In this document: positions 42,858 to 53,972 of the stretch, one piece after another | Layout: every line of letters starts with the position of its first letter | How positions within the stretch are numbered: the first letter of the stretch is position 1 | From: Akanthomyces muscarius | Taxonomy: Eukaryota; Ascomycota; Sordariomycetes; Hypocreales; Cordycipitaceae | Direction: 5' to 3' | Length of the DNA stretch: 64,000 bases | NCBI RefSeq assembly: GCF_028009165.1 | Contig: NC_079241.1 | Span: forward strand, 3,038,001-3,102,000 | The notes under the pieces: generated by a model | The model's input: only the letters and a program-made list of their open reading frames with translations | Told to the model about the DNA's origin: nothing | Database searches by the model: none | Position numbers and translations under genes: made by a program

Positions 42858-45017
42858 TGCGCGAACGTCGGTCCTGTTCGTTCCACAAAGAGCATCCCCT
42901 TCCGCAGGCCATTAACGGGCGCATGGCACTTAAAGTGCTGCCCTTTTGGTGCGAGCGCTGCGATTCGTGAGAGTCGTGCTTCCCAGGGCGGGAAAACGAT
43001 TTTGTGCGATGTAGTGGAGGAAGGTTGTTTCTGTTGGGTGAAGTGGCAGGCGCGCCGACTCAGCCTGTCGCGCGTGTCCAGTAATTTCGAGGCAACAGTT
43101 GTCACCAAGCCCACTTGGTGAGTTGCACCCCACTCAGCTACCCTACGTGTTCTGGGCATCTTTAATTTCTCAGCAATCGCAAGCAAAATTGCAAGGGATT
43201 TATCATCTAGAGCTTGGGCTCTCATATATCCTTGCGGCTTCTAGACGGCCTACATCGCAGCTTTATGAAGGAGAGGGCGAAGCTTCGGGATCCGTTGCGT
43301 ACATTCTGGACAATATCAGTGTTGAACCCGGACCACGGCGCGCTCCCATCACCCTCTATCGCTTCTGTCATCAATTTCAGTCAATTCTATTAAGAGAATT
43401 ACAATAACAGAATCATCGCAAATATGATGTACATTGCTACCAGTAATCTGTTAGTTATAACGCCGCCACATCAAGGCTTTTTCCAGCCTCTATAATAGCA
43501 CGCCACAATGCGTCAAGGTTTTCGCGGAGCGCCCACAGATGGACTATCCAATAGGGAACATCTGCTGCACTCATCCGACGTATTCCTGTTTCAATAGTAC
43601 CTGCTCAAAGGCGACCGAAGAAGCACCCTGGGACCGAGAGAACCGAGATCTGAAGCGCCTCCAGTCGGGAGGAAAAAGAGTGAAGGGGAGTTGATGGGAG
43701 GGAGGAGAAACCCTGTTATCTTGTCTTTTCAAAGGATGACTAATGACGATCTTGCAAATTGACGGGGGACTGAAGTCATGTATTGGCAATAACCACAGCG
43801 CACCAAGAATCCGGTGCTGATGAAGGCTGGAGAGTGCCACTCGGCAAGCGTCGAAATGGTGGTTTATTTATTTTTCGGTGGTCATCATATCTCACAATTT
43901 TGCATCTGATTTGTTTTAATCTTCTTCATATATTGCTCACATCCTTGCGTTGAACGCACCGTCGTAAGCAGTGATTTCTGTAACATGTACTACGAAGGAC
44001 AGTATTTAAGAGCTGGCGACGCCGCCTTGCTGTTATAGTTAATAACCACGATATAGAAAAGCCAACCAGAAAAATGCAAAGCCAGGGGCCCACTCTGACA
44101 CCTCTAATGCCACGCACTCGGCACGGGATTTGTATGAGATATAAGGTCAGGCTGGGGCCGGGTACTTACATCGGCTGGTGCCGTCACCAGAGGGACAGAC
44201 ATACTGGTAGCGACTTGACCATTAATGGGGCAAGAGGGTGTGAAACTTGTCAATTCATACCCAGCTGTGTCTCGTTCGGTCTTGGAGTCGTCTCTTTGCG
44301 AATGAGCTACGCCAGGCTTTCGCGAATAAGAGTGTCAGTCATGCCGTCACCTTTGACCCCCACACAGCCGACCTGATTTGCCAACCTATATTCCGCGGCT
44401 CGACACATGGGCGCGCACAATCCGTCTTAATTAGCCGCTGGATGAAAGGTATCGAGGTGGCCTCGCAATCGGCTGGGTGCGGCATGCGCAGCGACTTCCA
44501 CCCACTCGAGATGTGACCCTCGTAGGATCAACCCAGGCAGCCTGTACTACGAAATTCAATATTTTTTCTTGTTCAGACATGGTTCCCACAATACTAGTGT
44601 GGGTATCAATAATGCCTTTATTTTAGTAACGGCAATCTCGCACACAAACTTTCATCTTTAGTCCGGGGTAACCAACAACTTCAATGGGCATCCCGTGGGT
44701 AGTGGGCTGAGGCATGTACCCAGCGGAATTTGTACTTACTTACGTATTTACAAGCCACCAACACAAAGCGTGCCATTTCTCGGCGACACAGCAAGCCGTT
44801 ATATGGATGAAACATTGTTTCGATTTTAGGCGGTTCCAGTTTTCCAGTCGTACCTGATATATTAGCCGAAGTCTCGTAGAGCTTACTTTGTGCGGACGAG
44901 AACGGAAATTTTCGTCACACTCGACAGCTGACACCAAGACTCCCCAACAAGCCTTTCACCATCGACCATAGACCTTGTCGTCGTAGCGCTGTAGCCAGTG
45001 GTCTGAATAGACCGAAA
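42858..45017. other. Gene-poor intergenic region, about 2.2 kb
   Basis: KMT6 promoter and further sequence in which every ORF is short, overlapping and without domain. An 89-codon plus-strand ORF at 44247-44516 is the only mildly protein-like one. No repeat or element recognised. Confidence 0.45.
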
Positions 45018-45455
45018 TATTGTATACAACATCTTTCTCGGCTGTGCACTGCGCTGGTTTGCTCGGGGATTTGCTGCAACGCAGGAAGTGCATCATCGAA
45101 GACGCGCCATGCAACGGCAAGTGTGCCAAAGAAAAGCAAATCTTGCGGCGGTAAGTGCACACCCAGCGGCGAAGCTTGCTGCACGGACGCTTCAAAGCAA
45201 TGTTTCGTTCAAGTCGGGATCTCACCGTGCTTCCCGCTCCGGCGCTTGTCCAAGTTTTATCTGGGAAAGGCAAAGCATGTGGCCACCGCAACGGACTGTA
45301 TTCATCTGTGCCAGAGCACACCGGGTTGCCAGTCTGTTTCTTACCGACAATCGAATGGCAACTGCTGGTTCAAAAGTCCGCCGGTTAGTGTCTGTCGCGG
45401 ACGCTCGAGCAACTTTGATCCTTACACAAACTCGGATGTTTGCTGCGTGAACTGA
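45018..45455 (+). pseudogene. Cysteine-rich PAN/Apple-like fragment
   Basis: The plus-strand frame has no ATG. Its 3' half reads 'TDCIHLCQSTPGCQSVSY', then 'NGNCWFKS' and a terminal 'SDVCCVN', the spaced cysteines of a PAN/Apple domain. The 5' half is also Cys-rich ('CSGICCNAG', 'SCGGKCTPSGEACC'). A consensus donor GTAAGTGCAC at 45150 inside it suggests that part of this frame may be intronic in an original gene. No start or upstream exon was found, so it may be a gene remnant or the last exon of an unresolved gene. PAN domains bind protein or carbohydrate, usually in secreted proteins. Confidence 0.4.
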
Positions 45456-46584
45456 TAAAATAGCATGAGCTTATAGGATTTATTTTAGATATAGTGGTTT
45501 GAGATCTAGAACCAGTTAAACTACTAAGCCTAATCTATAATACTACTTAGTTTATAGCAATTAGTCTCCTTAAAAAGCAGTGCAGCTAAGTAGTTATTTC
45601 ACTAAAAGTAATCTTCTCTAATGTAACTACTAGGCAGTACGGGTAACAAATGGACAGTCTAACAGCTAGAAGGAGTAACGATAATTATCGTAGGGAATTT
45701 TGTGGCCGTAGGTTCTTTCTTGATTTTCTCAATCTAGCTATGGATGGCGCACGCCTGAATTGGCCTTTGGGTCTACTCACGTGAGAGTTACCTTACCCAA
45801 ACAAGTCGCTGGCTGTTCGGATCGTCCGTCGCTAGAAGCACATGCTTTACATGAGCCTAAAAATCGCCAAAGATTGATCTTGGCAACTCTTACTCCTCGT
45901 CTCACCACGACCGGGTCAAGATGCGTGTCCGTCTGCTCTGCCCTTGGTCGCATCCTCAGCCGTGGTGGCTACTCTATGCCAAGTGCCAGTATCGACGAAC
46001 GATGCTGCTGGTGTTCTTACGTTGGTGGCAGAGAAAAACATCAGGACTAATGAGGTTTGCCTGATTCGACACTGAGTAGTCCGCGGAGGGCAAGAACTAT
46101 ACAAAAAGGCGAATGTTTTACCCGGAGAGCCGCAGGGTTTGAACATTGTCAATCCGTATTACTTTAGAGAGCGGCTTGGTCCATCTGTGCGGTGAATAAC
46201 TCTATTCACCGACCTGACCGTAACTTAAAGAAGACATGCGGAAAGTTGCGCTAGCAGACCGCGGAGGACTGGAATTACCGGCCAATAGTCGACGAGACAC
46301 GACCAAAAACTTCTATGACGTAGTCAGGTCCCAGAACGTCAACACTGACCACCACATGTCGACTGGTGAATTTCTTGCCAGACAGAAGACGCCCAACCAG
46401 CCTTTGGCAGGAAATTTTTGGATAGCTAGGCTTTTAGAAGCTGCGCTCCTCGTCTCGGGCTTAACCGACCGCGACTAGCGTAGAATATTATCCTCCTGCG
46501 TTTACTGAGAAGTGCCTGGATGGATTGGAATTGTGAATGTCTCTGCAGATAAGCGCGGGACGAGGATTTCTACAACGTTCAAGC
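45456..46584. other. AT-rich gene-free region
   Basis: 45,480-45,720 is markedly AT-rich with recurrent CTA/TAG words and a 9-bp inverted repeat (ACTACTTAG at 45542-45550, CTAAGTAGT at 45586-45594). The pattern resembles decayed repeat DNA. No ORF of note. Confidence 0.45.
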
Positions 46585-46645
46585 TATATAATATAAAATA
46601 ATCAGCCCAATTAGCAATCTAAATACTAGTGCGTCCGATGTCGTC
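46585..46645 (+). repeat. Left copy of the tRNA-Glu 5'-flank direct repeat
   Basis: Matches the right copy imperfectly over about 60 bp; shared blocks are ATAAAATAA, AGCAATC, ACTAGTGC and TCCGATGTCGTC. The last 12 nt equal the first 12 nt of the tRNA-Glu gene, after which similarity ends abruptly. No A- or B-box follows, so this is not a functional tRNA gene. Confidence 0.7.
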
Positions 46646-47026
46646 AGCGAAAACGCCGGTCTCCAGACGCTGGCAGCTGCCAGGTGCCAAATGCCATGCG
46701 CACACACAGACACATTAGATAATCCCACACAAGCACTCGTAGAAAATGAGGACCGAGTTCCCTTGTCTCGCAGTCACAAGCATATAAAACCGGCGAGCTA
46801 ACTCACACACGCGCACGGAGACACACATCCTATAGTGATCACAATAATTCAATATTAGTTATATATGGTATAAAAGTAGTAGAGACACAACCAGAGAAGA
46901 CGCATTACAGTAGTACACTTCTTTGTGGCGTTAGCGAGTAGTGGGCAGTAATCGATTAGCGTGTGTCCTGTGGGTGGCTGTGACAGAAGTGCATGATGAT
47001 GTATTCTCTGGGTCTAGCTAGCGTAC

Positions 47027-47046
47027 GGGTCTCACAAGGGAGACCC
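47027..47046 (-). other. Perfect 7-bp hairpin 3' of the zinc-finger gene
   Basis: GGGTCTC - ACAAGG - GAGACCC, about 55-75 nt beyond the stop codon of the minus-strand gene, so it would lie in its 3' UTR. Confidence 0.5.
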
Positions 47047-47099
47047 GGGCAGGTACAGTTAGCGAAAGCCAAATGATATTTAAACACAGTGAGCGGATG

Positions 47100-49826
47100 T
47101 CAAACAGTATGGCCAGTGTACGGCCTGGGACACATCAACTGGTGTGGGTGGCCCTGGTCACTCGATAAGGAAGCGCTGGAATCGGCAGGAGGCGTCCAGT
47201 GCTTGTGCCGGCTTTTCTGGTGTCTCCGGACATTGCCTGCTTGATCGCTCTTGTAGGGGCAATCTGGATATGCACAGTAGAACATTGCACCCTGGTGTTT
47301 CTGCTTCTTATGTGCCCTGCGTCCGTCTTGTCTGGCGAATCTCTCACCGCACACATCACACACAAAAGGCTTCTCGCCTGTGTGGCTCCGATAATGCTCT
47401 GCCAAACGGGTGTTGTCTGTCTCGACACGGGTGCAGCCTGGCCATCTACACGCAAATCTCATGTCAGGAAAATGACCTCTCATGTGTCTGTTGAAAGATG
47501 CGGCGCCCTTGAGCTCTGCTGCGCACTCGGGACACTGGCGCACATGTGTCTCCTCATGGATTCTCATGTGCTTTGACAAAAGCTCATGGTGGGAAAAGAT
47601 CTGGCCACACTCAGGCCACTTGCAAGGGAGCTCGCCACCAGCGTGGAGGCGTTTGTGCTCAGCGAGGTCATATTTTGTTGCATACACCTTGGTGTTGTCG
47701 CACCCAGACTCGAGACACTGGAGAGTATTTACCCAATACTCCGCCTCCATTGCGTCTTGGCCAGCGGTATTCTGACGGACGTTGTGCGCCGGTGTGTCGC
47801 CGATGGGATGTCTAGCGTGACAGTGCTGCACCAGGACACCGATGCTTGTGAAGTTGGTACCACATAGGTGGCATTGAGGGCGAAGCGGTGCGTCCGCGAA
47901 CCATGCACCAATGGGCACCAGTGGCCCCATGTCAAACTCGGCGGCTGGCATGATGGGAGTCACACCAGCGTAAGTAGCACCGCGCCATATCCCGAGGCCA
48001 GCCGCTTCATCTATACGCCAGAGTGGATGGTGCACAGGCACAGACGCAACGTACTCAAGGACACTAGGCCAGCTTTTTGCTTCATAATTCCACATAGCCA
48101 CATTGGTGGCAATCGTGTCAATCGTAACAGTGCACAAACCCATGTTGATGTGTGTGACTGGGTCGAACTCTGTGGGCGGGACGCCCTCGGTAATGCCGAA
48201 CTTCATCGCAATACCGTGATCTGGACCCTTGCACAGTGACGCACACAGAATATTTTGAACCCACGGCACGATGGGACGATGCTGCCTGTCGCCATGGAAC
48301 CAAAGGATATTGTCCTGTGTCCACTCGGGGTGACTCGCTTTGATGCCCACAATGACCCGACAGAAATGGGCCACCATCCAAAAGACCAGGATCTCGGGAG
48401 TCATGTCTGCCTCACCAAGACCTTGGCCTTCTGCGTGCCTGTTGCAGGACACACGCATAGTCTTCAGCATCCTGTGAGCCACAAGCTCATTATGGTACCA
48501 ATCCCACAGCATGGCTTCGGCTTGTGCCCGTGTGGTTACATGAAATGGGTAGAACACGCGCCCGTTGGTGTGTGGAGACGCAATAGTGAGTAGACACTCA
48601 AACTCCTCGCGAGACACAACATGGGCTGCAGCAAGGCGGACGATGGTACCGTACTGGCGTTCCCACTTCGCAGCAACCCTGGGACCTGAACCAGGCGAGC
48701 GTCGCTGTGAGCGCCCAATGACACGGAAGAGCTCGTTGATGTCTTGTGTGTCTAGCTCCCAACTCATTTGGGCCGATAACTTGAGAGTTCGGTGCGCCTC
48801 CAATAGATCCCTCTTCCCACACTCAGGAAGTGTGTCCCACAGTCCAAATCGCTTCGTTTTGTGCTCTATTATCGTGCCAAATGTGAAATGTGTGCTGGAC
48901 ACATTCTGCAACGCATTAGTGGCCCATGCTATGTTCGACTTGGCCACAGCGCGATCTGCTGTATCTGGGACACGTGCGAGGATACCTAACAATGGAAGCA
49001 CAGCAATAGCATAGGTCCCTTTGACCATGTTGAGTGCTGTGGACACCAATGCTGTGTTTGGGTTTGAGTGGTACTTGACAGTGTCCTGCGTGGGCGAAGA
49101 GAAAGGGTATATAGCCTCAAGTGAGACTGATTCGGGCCCAGAGGTCCACGCCAAGCTCTTGCCAGTGTAATCACATGGGCGGGACACGCGGCCAGTTGTG
49201 GTATTCTAGACCAAAGTGGCAGCTAAGCTGTGGGTGAGCGCCTCACATTGAGCCCTGACAGATTCAGGTGTGACACCGGAAATCTTAGCGTCTGTTCGCT
49301 GGCCATTCTTGTTGACACTTCTCTCGAGGCTGCTCTTGGCGTACTCCCAGGGCGCAGAGCGAATATCGTGGGTGTGAGCGGCCACAGGTTGTGGGCCGAT
49401 GCGTATAATACCAGTAGGGTCACAGAAAGGTTCCCTCACAGTGTTGTCTCTGTGGGTGAGACCATCGTCCTCGACACAAGAGGCCACAACAATGTCCTCA
49501 TGATAGATGGTGTCTGAGACATCGATGGTGGCCTCAAGCCCACTGTCCAGGCGAGTCGCACCAGTGTCTGCACCCTGCAGACTCACTGCAGCCGTGGGCG
49601 CTTCGAACGGAGAGGCGGGCACACCAATGGGCGCCGTAAGTGCATTTGGGGACACACTTGGCACACCAACAGGAGCCAGAAACACATACTGATATGTCTG
49701 GTCCAAGGATGTGACCGGCTGTGCAGCGCCTTGGGTGCGGGCCGCCGGCACACCATCGTCGAGGCACTGCTGCTTAGGTTGCAGTCCTAGATAGCCAACA
49801 TTGGTGCGTTTAAGGGACGCACCCAT
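47100..49826 (-). pseudogene. Seven-finger C2H2 protein with an in-frame TAG
   Basis: One frame runs from ATG at 49826 to the stop at 47100 (about 908 codons), broken only by TAG at 49206-49208; downstream translation could restart at the Met of 'MSRPCDYTGK' context only via non-ATG codons. The N-terminal ~210 residues are Val/Pro/Ala-rich; a ~430-residue middle part ('WELDTQDINELFRVIGRSQ', 'FYPFHVTTRAQAEAMLWDWY') has no family I recognise; the C-terminus has seven C2H2 fingers, from 'CHLCGTNFTSIGVLVQHCHARH' to 'CAYPDCPYKSDQAGN', with one classic TGEKPF linker. The TAG would arise from CAG by a CpA-to-TpA change. The 5' end is uncertain; an acceptor-like CTAATGCCAG precedes the frame. Confidence 0.6.
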
Positions 49827-50670
49827 AGACTGGACATTGCTGCTGATTTGGGACAAGGCTGGCCCTATGATCTGGCATTAGCCTCGCTTATACAGCCCCA
49901 AACACAGACACGGACACGGGCATGGAACATGGACATGATGTATTGGTGGTGCGTCCGCTTACTGTTAGTGTGCGAGGGACCAGGCGCAGCCTCTCCCGCA
50001 ATAAACGGAGTAATGCGGTTCTTCTTTGCGGACATGCTGGAGCTTCGACCGCGAGAAGTGTTGGAGTTGAGTTGTATGAGCTGGCCACCTTCAAACGAAC
50101 CTGCGAAACTAGCAGTGTGTATTGGAGGAAGGGACGGCAAGGCAGGGCCACACGTACTTTTAGCAACAATTATTCGACAGAAAGTACGTGGAAGTAGTTG
50201 AACAATCTCAAAGTCGCGTTGTAATCTAATAGGTCCGGTGAGGGCAGGAGCGCTACTTGCTGACTTTTTTGTTTTTTGTTGAGTGGCGCTCACGATAGAG
50301 CGGACACGTTCCGACAGTCGCAATCATGCCATGGAGTCTGGACCACACACACATCCGTGGGACAGCCCCGACAAGGCCTACCACGGAGCTTAACGGCATT
50401 GAAAGTTTTCTTCATCCTCGCAACATATCTTACTGCTTAATTGAAGGTCACCACCATGTCAAGCCCGAACCGACGCAACAATGCTGTGACCGCTGGGCGA
50501 CTTCGGACACGTAGCGCTGGCCGTCGTACTTTCCTGACGTGTCTCGCTCTGCGCCATTTCTAGAGCGGCTGTCGCCCTAGGCTCACCTCGGATCTCTCTT
50601 GCGTTGTGGCTCTCGGACCAAATGTCTGTGTCGATGCACCTAGTAGGGGAAAACTGTTCTCAGTCCTGTA

Positions 50671-50731
50671 CAATAGATAATAAAATAACCACACAAAGAA
50701 GCAATCCAACACTAGTGCATCCGATGTCGTC
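50671..50731 (+). repeat. Right copy of the tRNA-Glu 5'-flank direct repeat
   Basis: The copy that runs into the intact tRNA-Glu gene; see the left copy for shared blocks. Confidence 0.7.
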
Positions 50732-50813
50732 TAGTGGTTTTAGGATCCTGCGCTTTCATTGTCTTTCAAGTCTTGAGTGCCGCAGTGGCCGGGGTTCGAT
50801 TCCCCGCATCGGA
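50720..50813 (+). tRNA. tRNA-Glu (UUC) with an intron
   Basis: The acceptor stem pairs TCCGATG with CATCGGA perfectly. The D-arm is GTCTAGTGGTTTTAGGAT, with a longer T run than usual in the loop; the anticodon stem is CTGCG/CGCAG around loop C-T-TTC-A, anticodon TTC; the T-arm is CGGGG-TTCGATT-CCCCG. Between the anticodon loop and the 3' half of the stem is about 21 nt that must be an intron at the canonical position after base 37. All paired regions are intact, so the gene should be functional. Confidence 0.9.
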
Positions 50814-52368
50814 GATCCAACTTTGATGTACTATTTTCTTTTTGTCTGTTTTTTACTTTGACTTTTTAAGTCGACATTGCTGGCCAGCGATTGATATTGA
50901 AAGAGTCCACATCTTTTATTTTTAATTTTTACAAGTCGATTGAGCGAATGTGAGGGTGCAGTTGAGTAGGTCTCGTGCCGCGGGCGCTGGCTCAACACGC
51001 GGACAAAGAGAGAGAGATTAGTAGACGGGAGCTCGAGCTCTCAAGCCATGCGAGTAGACGTGGTGGGACTTGTGGCGCCGTGTCAATCGCAAAGCCTCGC
51101 GCAATCTATTTACCTCTGGAGATGGCAGCGATGGTATGCGATCCCCAGGTACCAGGGTGGCAGTGCAGCAAACAGCATGTCTAAAAACACAAATGGCGTT
51201 GGCAGCCCGGGCCCTGGAGCAGCCGAACAAGCCGTCGCCTGCGCAACCAGCCCAGACAGTAGCCAAAAACCTGATTTCGGTCGCCATGGCAGATGCACCC
51301 CTGTCCATCCCGGCGAGCAGGGGAAAGCGGCCAAGGCGTGGGAGATGATTGTGAAATTGGCCGTGGTTCAAGTTTCGTCATTCTCGGGCCTAGTCTGAAA
51401 CTAACGTAGCGAAGGCTTCGAAGCTTGGAGCTGCCGGAGCCAACCCAGCCGCATTCGGAATGGAGTGTGCCCCACGGACGGACGACGACGACCAGTCGAC
51501 CAGCCGCGATGAAAATTTCCGTAGCGAGGGTTGTACAGGATGTATTGGCCAGTTATTAAGGAGATGGACGACTGCGGATGTGCAAATGGCTTGATGGGCT
51601 TGAGGAATGGTGACGCTCTCTGGCGTGCAATGCCAAGTATGCAAACAGGACCCTTTTCTGCATATCAAGGGCTCAATATTGGCAGGGCTATTGGATCGAA
51701 GACGGAGTCTGCCCAGGCTCAATCGGCAGAAATAGGCGTGCCCCCTGCGCAGTCTCCAATGCAGGTAGGCGCCGGATTAGCCACTGGGGTCAGGTAAGGT
51801 TTTAGTGAGAGGAGGGTACGTGAACGTGAGCTGTGTGTCGCACCAGCGATGCGGTGGAGGAGAAGCAGAGGAAGCTGAATGGGTTGGGATTTAGGAGAGC
51901 GGGCAGGCCGGCTGGTGGAGGAGGTGTGCGCTGGAACCATTGGCACTGGCGTGGCTGGGCCTTGCATTGGCGCGCCCGGAGCTGCCTACCTAGCGGAGCA
52001 GAGCTAGCGGTGCTCCAGGTGTCGCAGTACCTGTAAAGCCCGCCCTAAAATGCTAATTCGCACCACGAAAGCAGGGTTGGGCCGGCGACCCACCCCAGAA
52101 AAGGATGACGTAGCCGTAGAAACCATGGGCCAGACAGACATGCTCCTCTTCCCTGCAAGCAACCAAGTGCAAGCTCATCGCCCACTCCTCTTATTAAAAC
52201 CACCCGCACCGCCCCATCCGTCCCTGCGAGCTGTTTCCGATATTCTTTCCCTGCTGATACCTTTGTGATTTGCACGTCAATCGATCTTCATCGCAATTTG
52301 CAGCTCTCTTGTTTGCAGCAACTTCACACATACCCAATCTAAACACTCACCACACACACGCCTTCAAC
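50814..52368. other. Intergenic, about 1.55 kb
   Basis: From the tRNA to the PIL1 start. Short ORFs on both strands overlap without domain content. The last 200 bp are C/T- and CA-rich, as is common for promoters of highly expressed fungal genes. Confidence 0.5.
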
Positions 52369-53628
52369 ATGCATCGCACATACTCTATGCGCCAGTCGCG
52401 CGCTCCCACTGCTTCGCAGCTCCAGGTATGCTCTCGCACTAACCAACTCGCTCTTCTGTTGGCTCCAGCAAGCTAATTGCCGCTTCTCGCAGACCCCCCC
52501 TCCCCCTCCTTCGTCCACCAAGTCGGGACGTCTTTTCGGCAAGGGTAGCTTCGGTAAGTTGTCTAAACAGCAGGAGTGGCGCCATTCTCGATGCGACCGA
52601 GCTCAATTACTGCACCACCTCTCCATGGAGCAATGTCCGACTAACAGCGCGTTTCCTAGGCCATGCCCTCCGCCGCAATGCCGGTGGCGCTTTCGGCCCC
52701 GACCTGGCCAAGAAGCTTTCTCAGCTCGTCAAGATGGAGAAGAACGTCATGCGCAGTCTCGAGACTGTCGCCAAGGAGCGCATGGATGTCGCCGTAAGTT
52801 GATACCCACACCCACTCCCTAGCCCTCGACCATTCAATTCTAACAAGCTTCCAGCAACAACTCTCCGTCTGGGGCGAGGGTGCCGACGAGGATGTTTCCG
52901 ACGTCACCGACAAGCTCGGTGTCCTGCTGTACGAGATTGGCGAGCTCGAGGATCAGTACGTCGACCGCTATGACCAGTACCGCATCACCATGAAGAGCAT
53001 CCGCAACATCGAGGCCTCTGTGCAGCCCAGCCGTGACCGCAAGCAGAAGATCACCGACCAGATTGCTCAGCTCAAGTACAAGGAGCCCAACTCCCCCAAG
53101 ATTGTTGTCCTCGAGCAGGAGCTTGTCCGTGCCGAGGCCGAGTCCCTCGTTGCCGAGGCTCAGCTCTCCAACATTACCCGCGAAAAGGTCAAGGCTGCCT
53201 ACACCTACCAGTTCGACGCCCTCCGCGAGCACTGCGAGAAGGTCGCCATCATTGCCGGCTACGGCAAGCACCTCCTTGAACTCATTGACGACTCCCCTGT
53301 CACCCCTGGTGAGACCCGCGCCGCCTACGATGGCTACGAGGCCAGCAAGGCCATTATTCAGGACTGCGAGGACGCTCTCACCAGCTGGGTCAGCTCCAAT
53401 GCTGCCGTCTCTTCCAAGCTCTCCACCCGCTCCCGTGGTCTGTCCCAGCGTCGCCGCAACAACATCCGCAACCGCGGTGAGGGACACGACTTGTCCAAGC
53501 AGGATGCTCCCCTCGACAACGGTTCTTGGCGCGAGGAGTCCGAGGAAGAGGAAGAGGAGGACCTCGACTCCGATGCTGGCCTGAACGGCGAGCACCGCGG
53601 CCGCACCCAGGAGGCTGTCGCTGCCTAA
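52369..53628 (+). CDS. PIL1: Eisosome core protein Pil1/Lsp1
   Basis: Exons 52369-52425, 52493-52553, 52660-52793 and 52855-53628 (341 residues). Early introns near the 5' end have GTATGC/GTAAGT donors. The N-terminus 'MHRTYSMRQSRAPTASQLQ' and 'GRLFGKGSFGHALRRNAGGAFG' are the membrane-binding start of Pil1; residues ~60-270 form the BAR domain ('LSQLVKMEKNVMRSLETVAKER', 'EQELVRAEAESLVAEAQLSN'). The C-terminus is acidic. It assembles lattices on the inner plasma membrane that shape eisosome furrows. Filamentous ascomycetes often have one or two paralogues; Pil1 versus Lsp1 cannot be told apart by eye. Confidence 0.93.
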
Positions 53629-53972
53629 ATTGGCTGCTATAATGACCGATATAGAACATGAAAGGGAAAATGAAATACAAATATAGTGGGTAATATGACG
53701 GAAAAGGCTTAGCGATGCTTTGGGGAATTGCAGGCTCGCTGTCCTGTAATGGCAGTAATGGTAGCTAATGGATGCATCTACGGAGAGGAGGTGGAAGGCA
53801 TACCCCGAAAAGGCAGCAGGCCTAGATTTGACGCTTCAATATGCTAGTATAGTAGTTCTTTTTTTATTGGATGTACTCTTATTGCTTAATACATGTCTAA
53901 AACACGAAGAAATCATAAGATGATAAAAAAGTCGTAACATGTCCGGACGTCTTGTGACATGTGTCGTTGGCT
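53629..53972. other. Convergent 3' region
   Basis: 3' UTRs of PIL1 and the LSM gene, AT-rich; nothing else seen. Confidence 0.5.

Larger units (their letters stand above)
46585..50731. mobile_element. Candidate inserted segment bounded by tRNA-Glu-derived direct repeats
   Basis: A ~4.1-kb segment lies between two imperfect direct copies of a tRNA-Glu upstream region plus tRNA start. It holds one large gene (C2H2 zinc finger), a hairpin downstream of it, and about 850 bp of leader. The DNA is rich in CA/TG words (CACAC, GTGTG) unlike the neighbouring genes. No terminal inverted repeats, reverse transcriptase, tyrosine recombinase or DDE motif were found. The layout is that of DNA inserted at, or duplicated with, a tRNA gene; which one is not decided by the sequence. 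Confidence 0.4.

Noticed and set aside
44247..44516. 89-codon plus-strand ORF
   Set aside because: Mildly protein-like end but no family and no start context; not enough to call a gene.
44956..45100. Minus-strand peptide ending DHWLQRYDDKVYGRW
   Set aside because: Protein-like over only ~35 residues, without a continuing frame or splice sites; too short to call.
46585..50731. Starship-type or Crypton element
   Set aside because: I looked for a DUF3435/tyrosine-recombinase gene and found none in this interval.
52840..53595. Minus-strand ORF (251 codons), very Leu/Val-rich, opposite PIL1
   Set aside because: Hydrophobic composition arises from reading the charged BAR-domain codons backwards.
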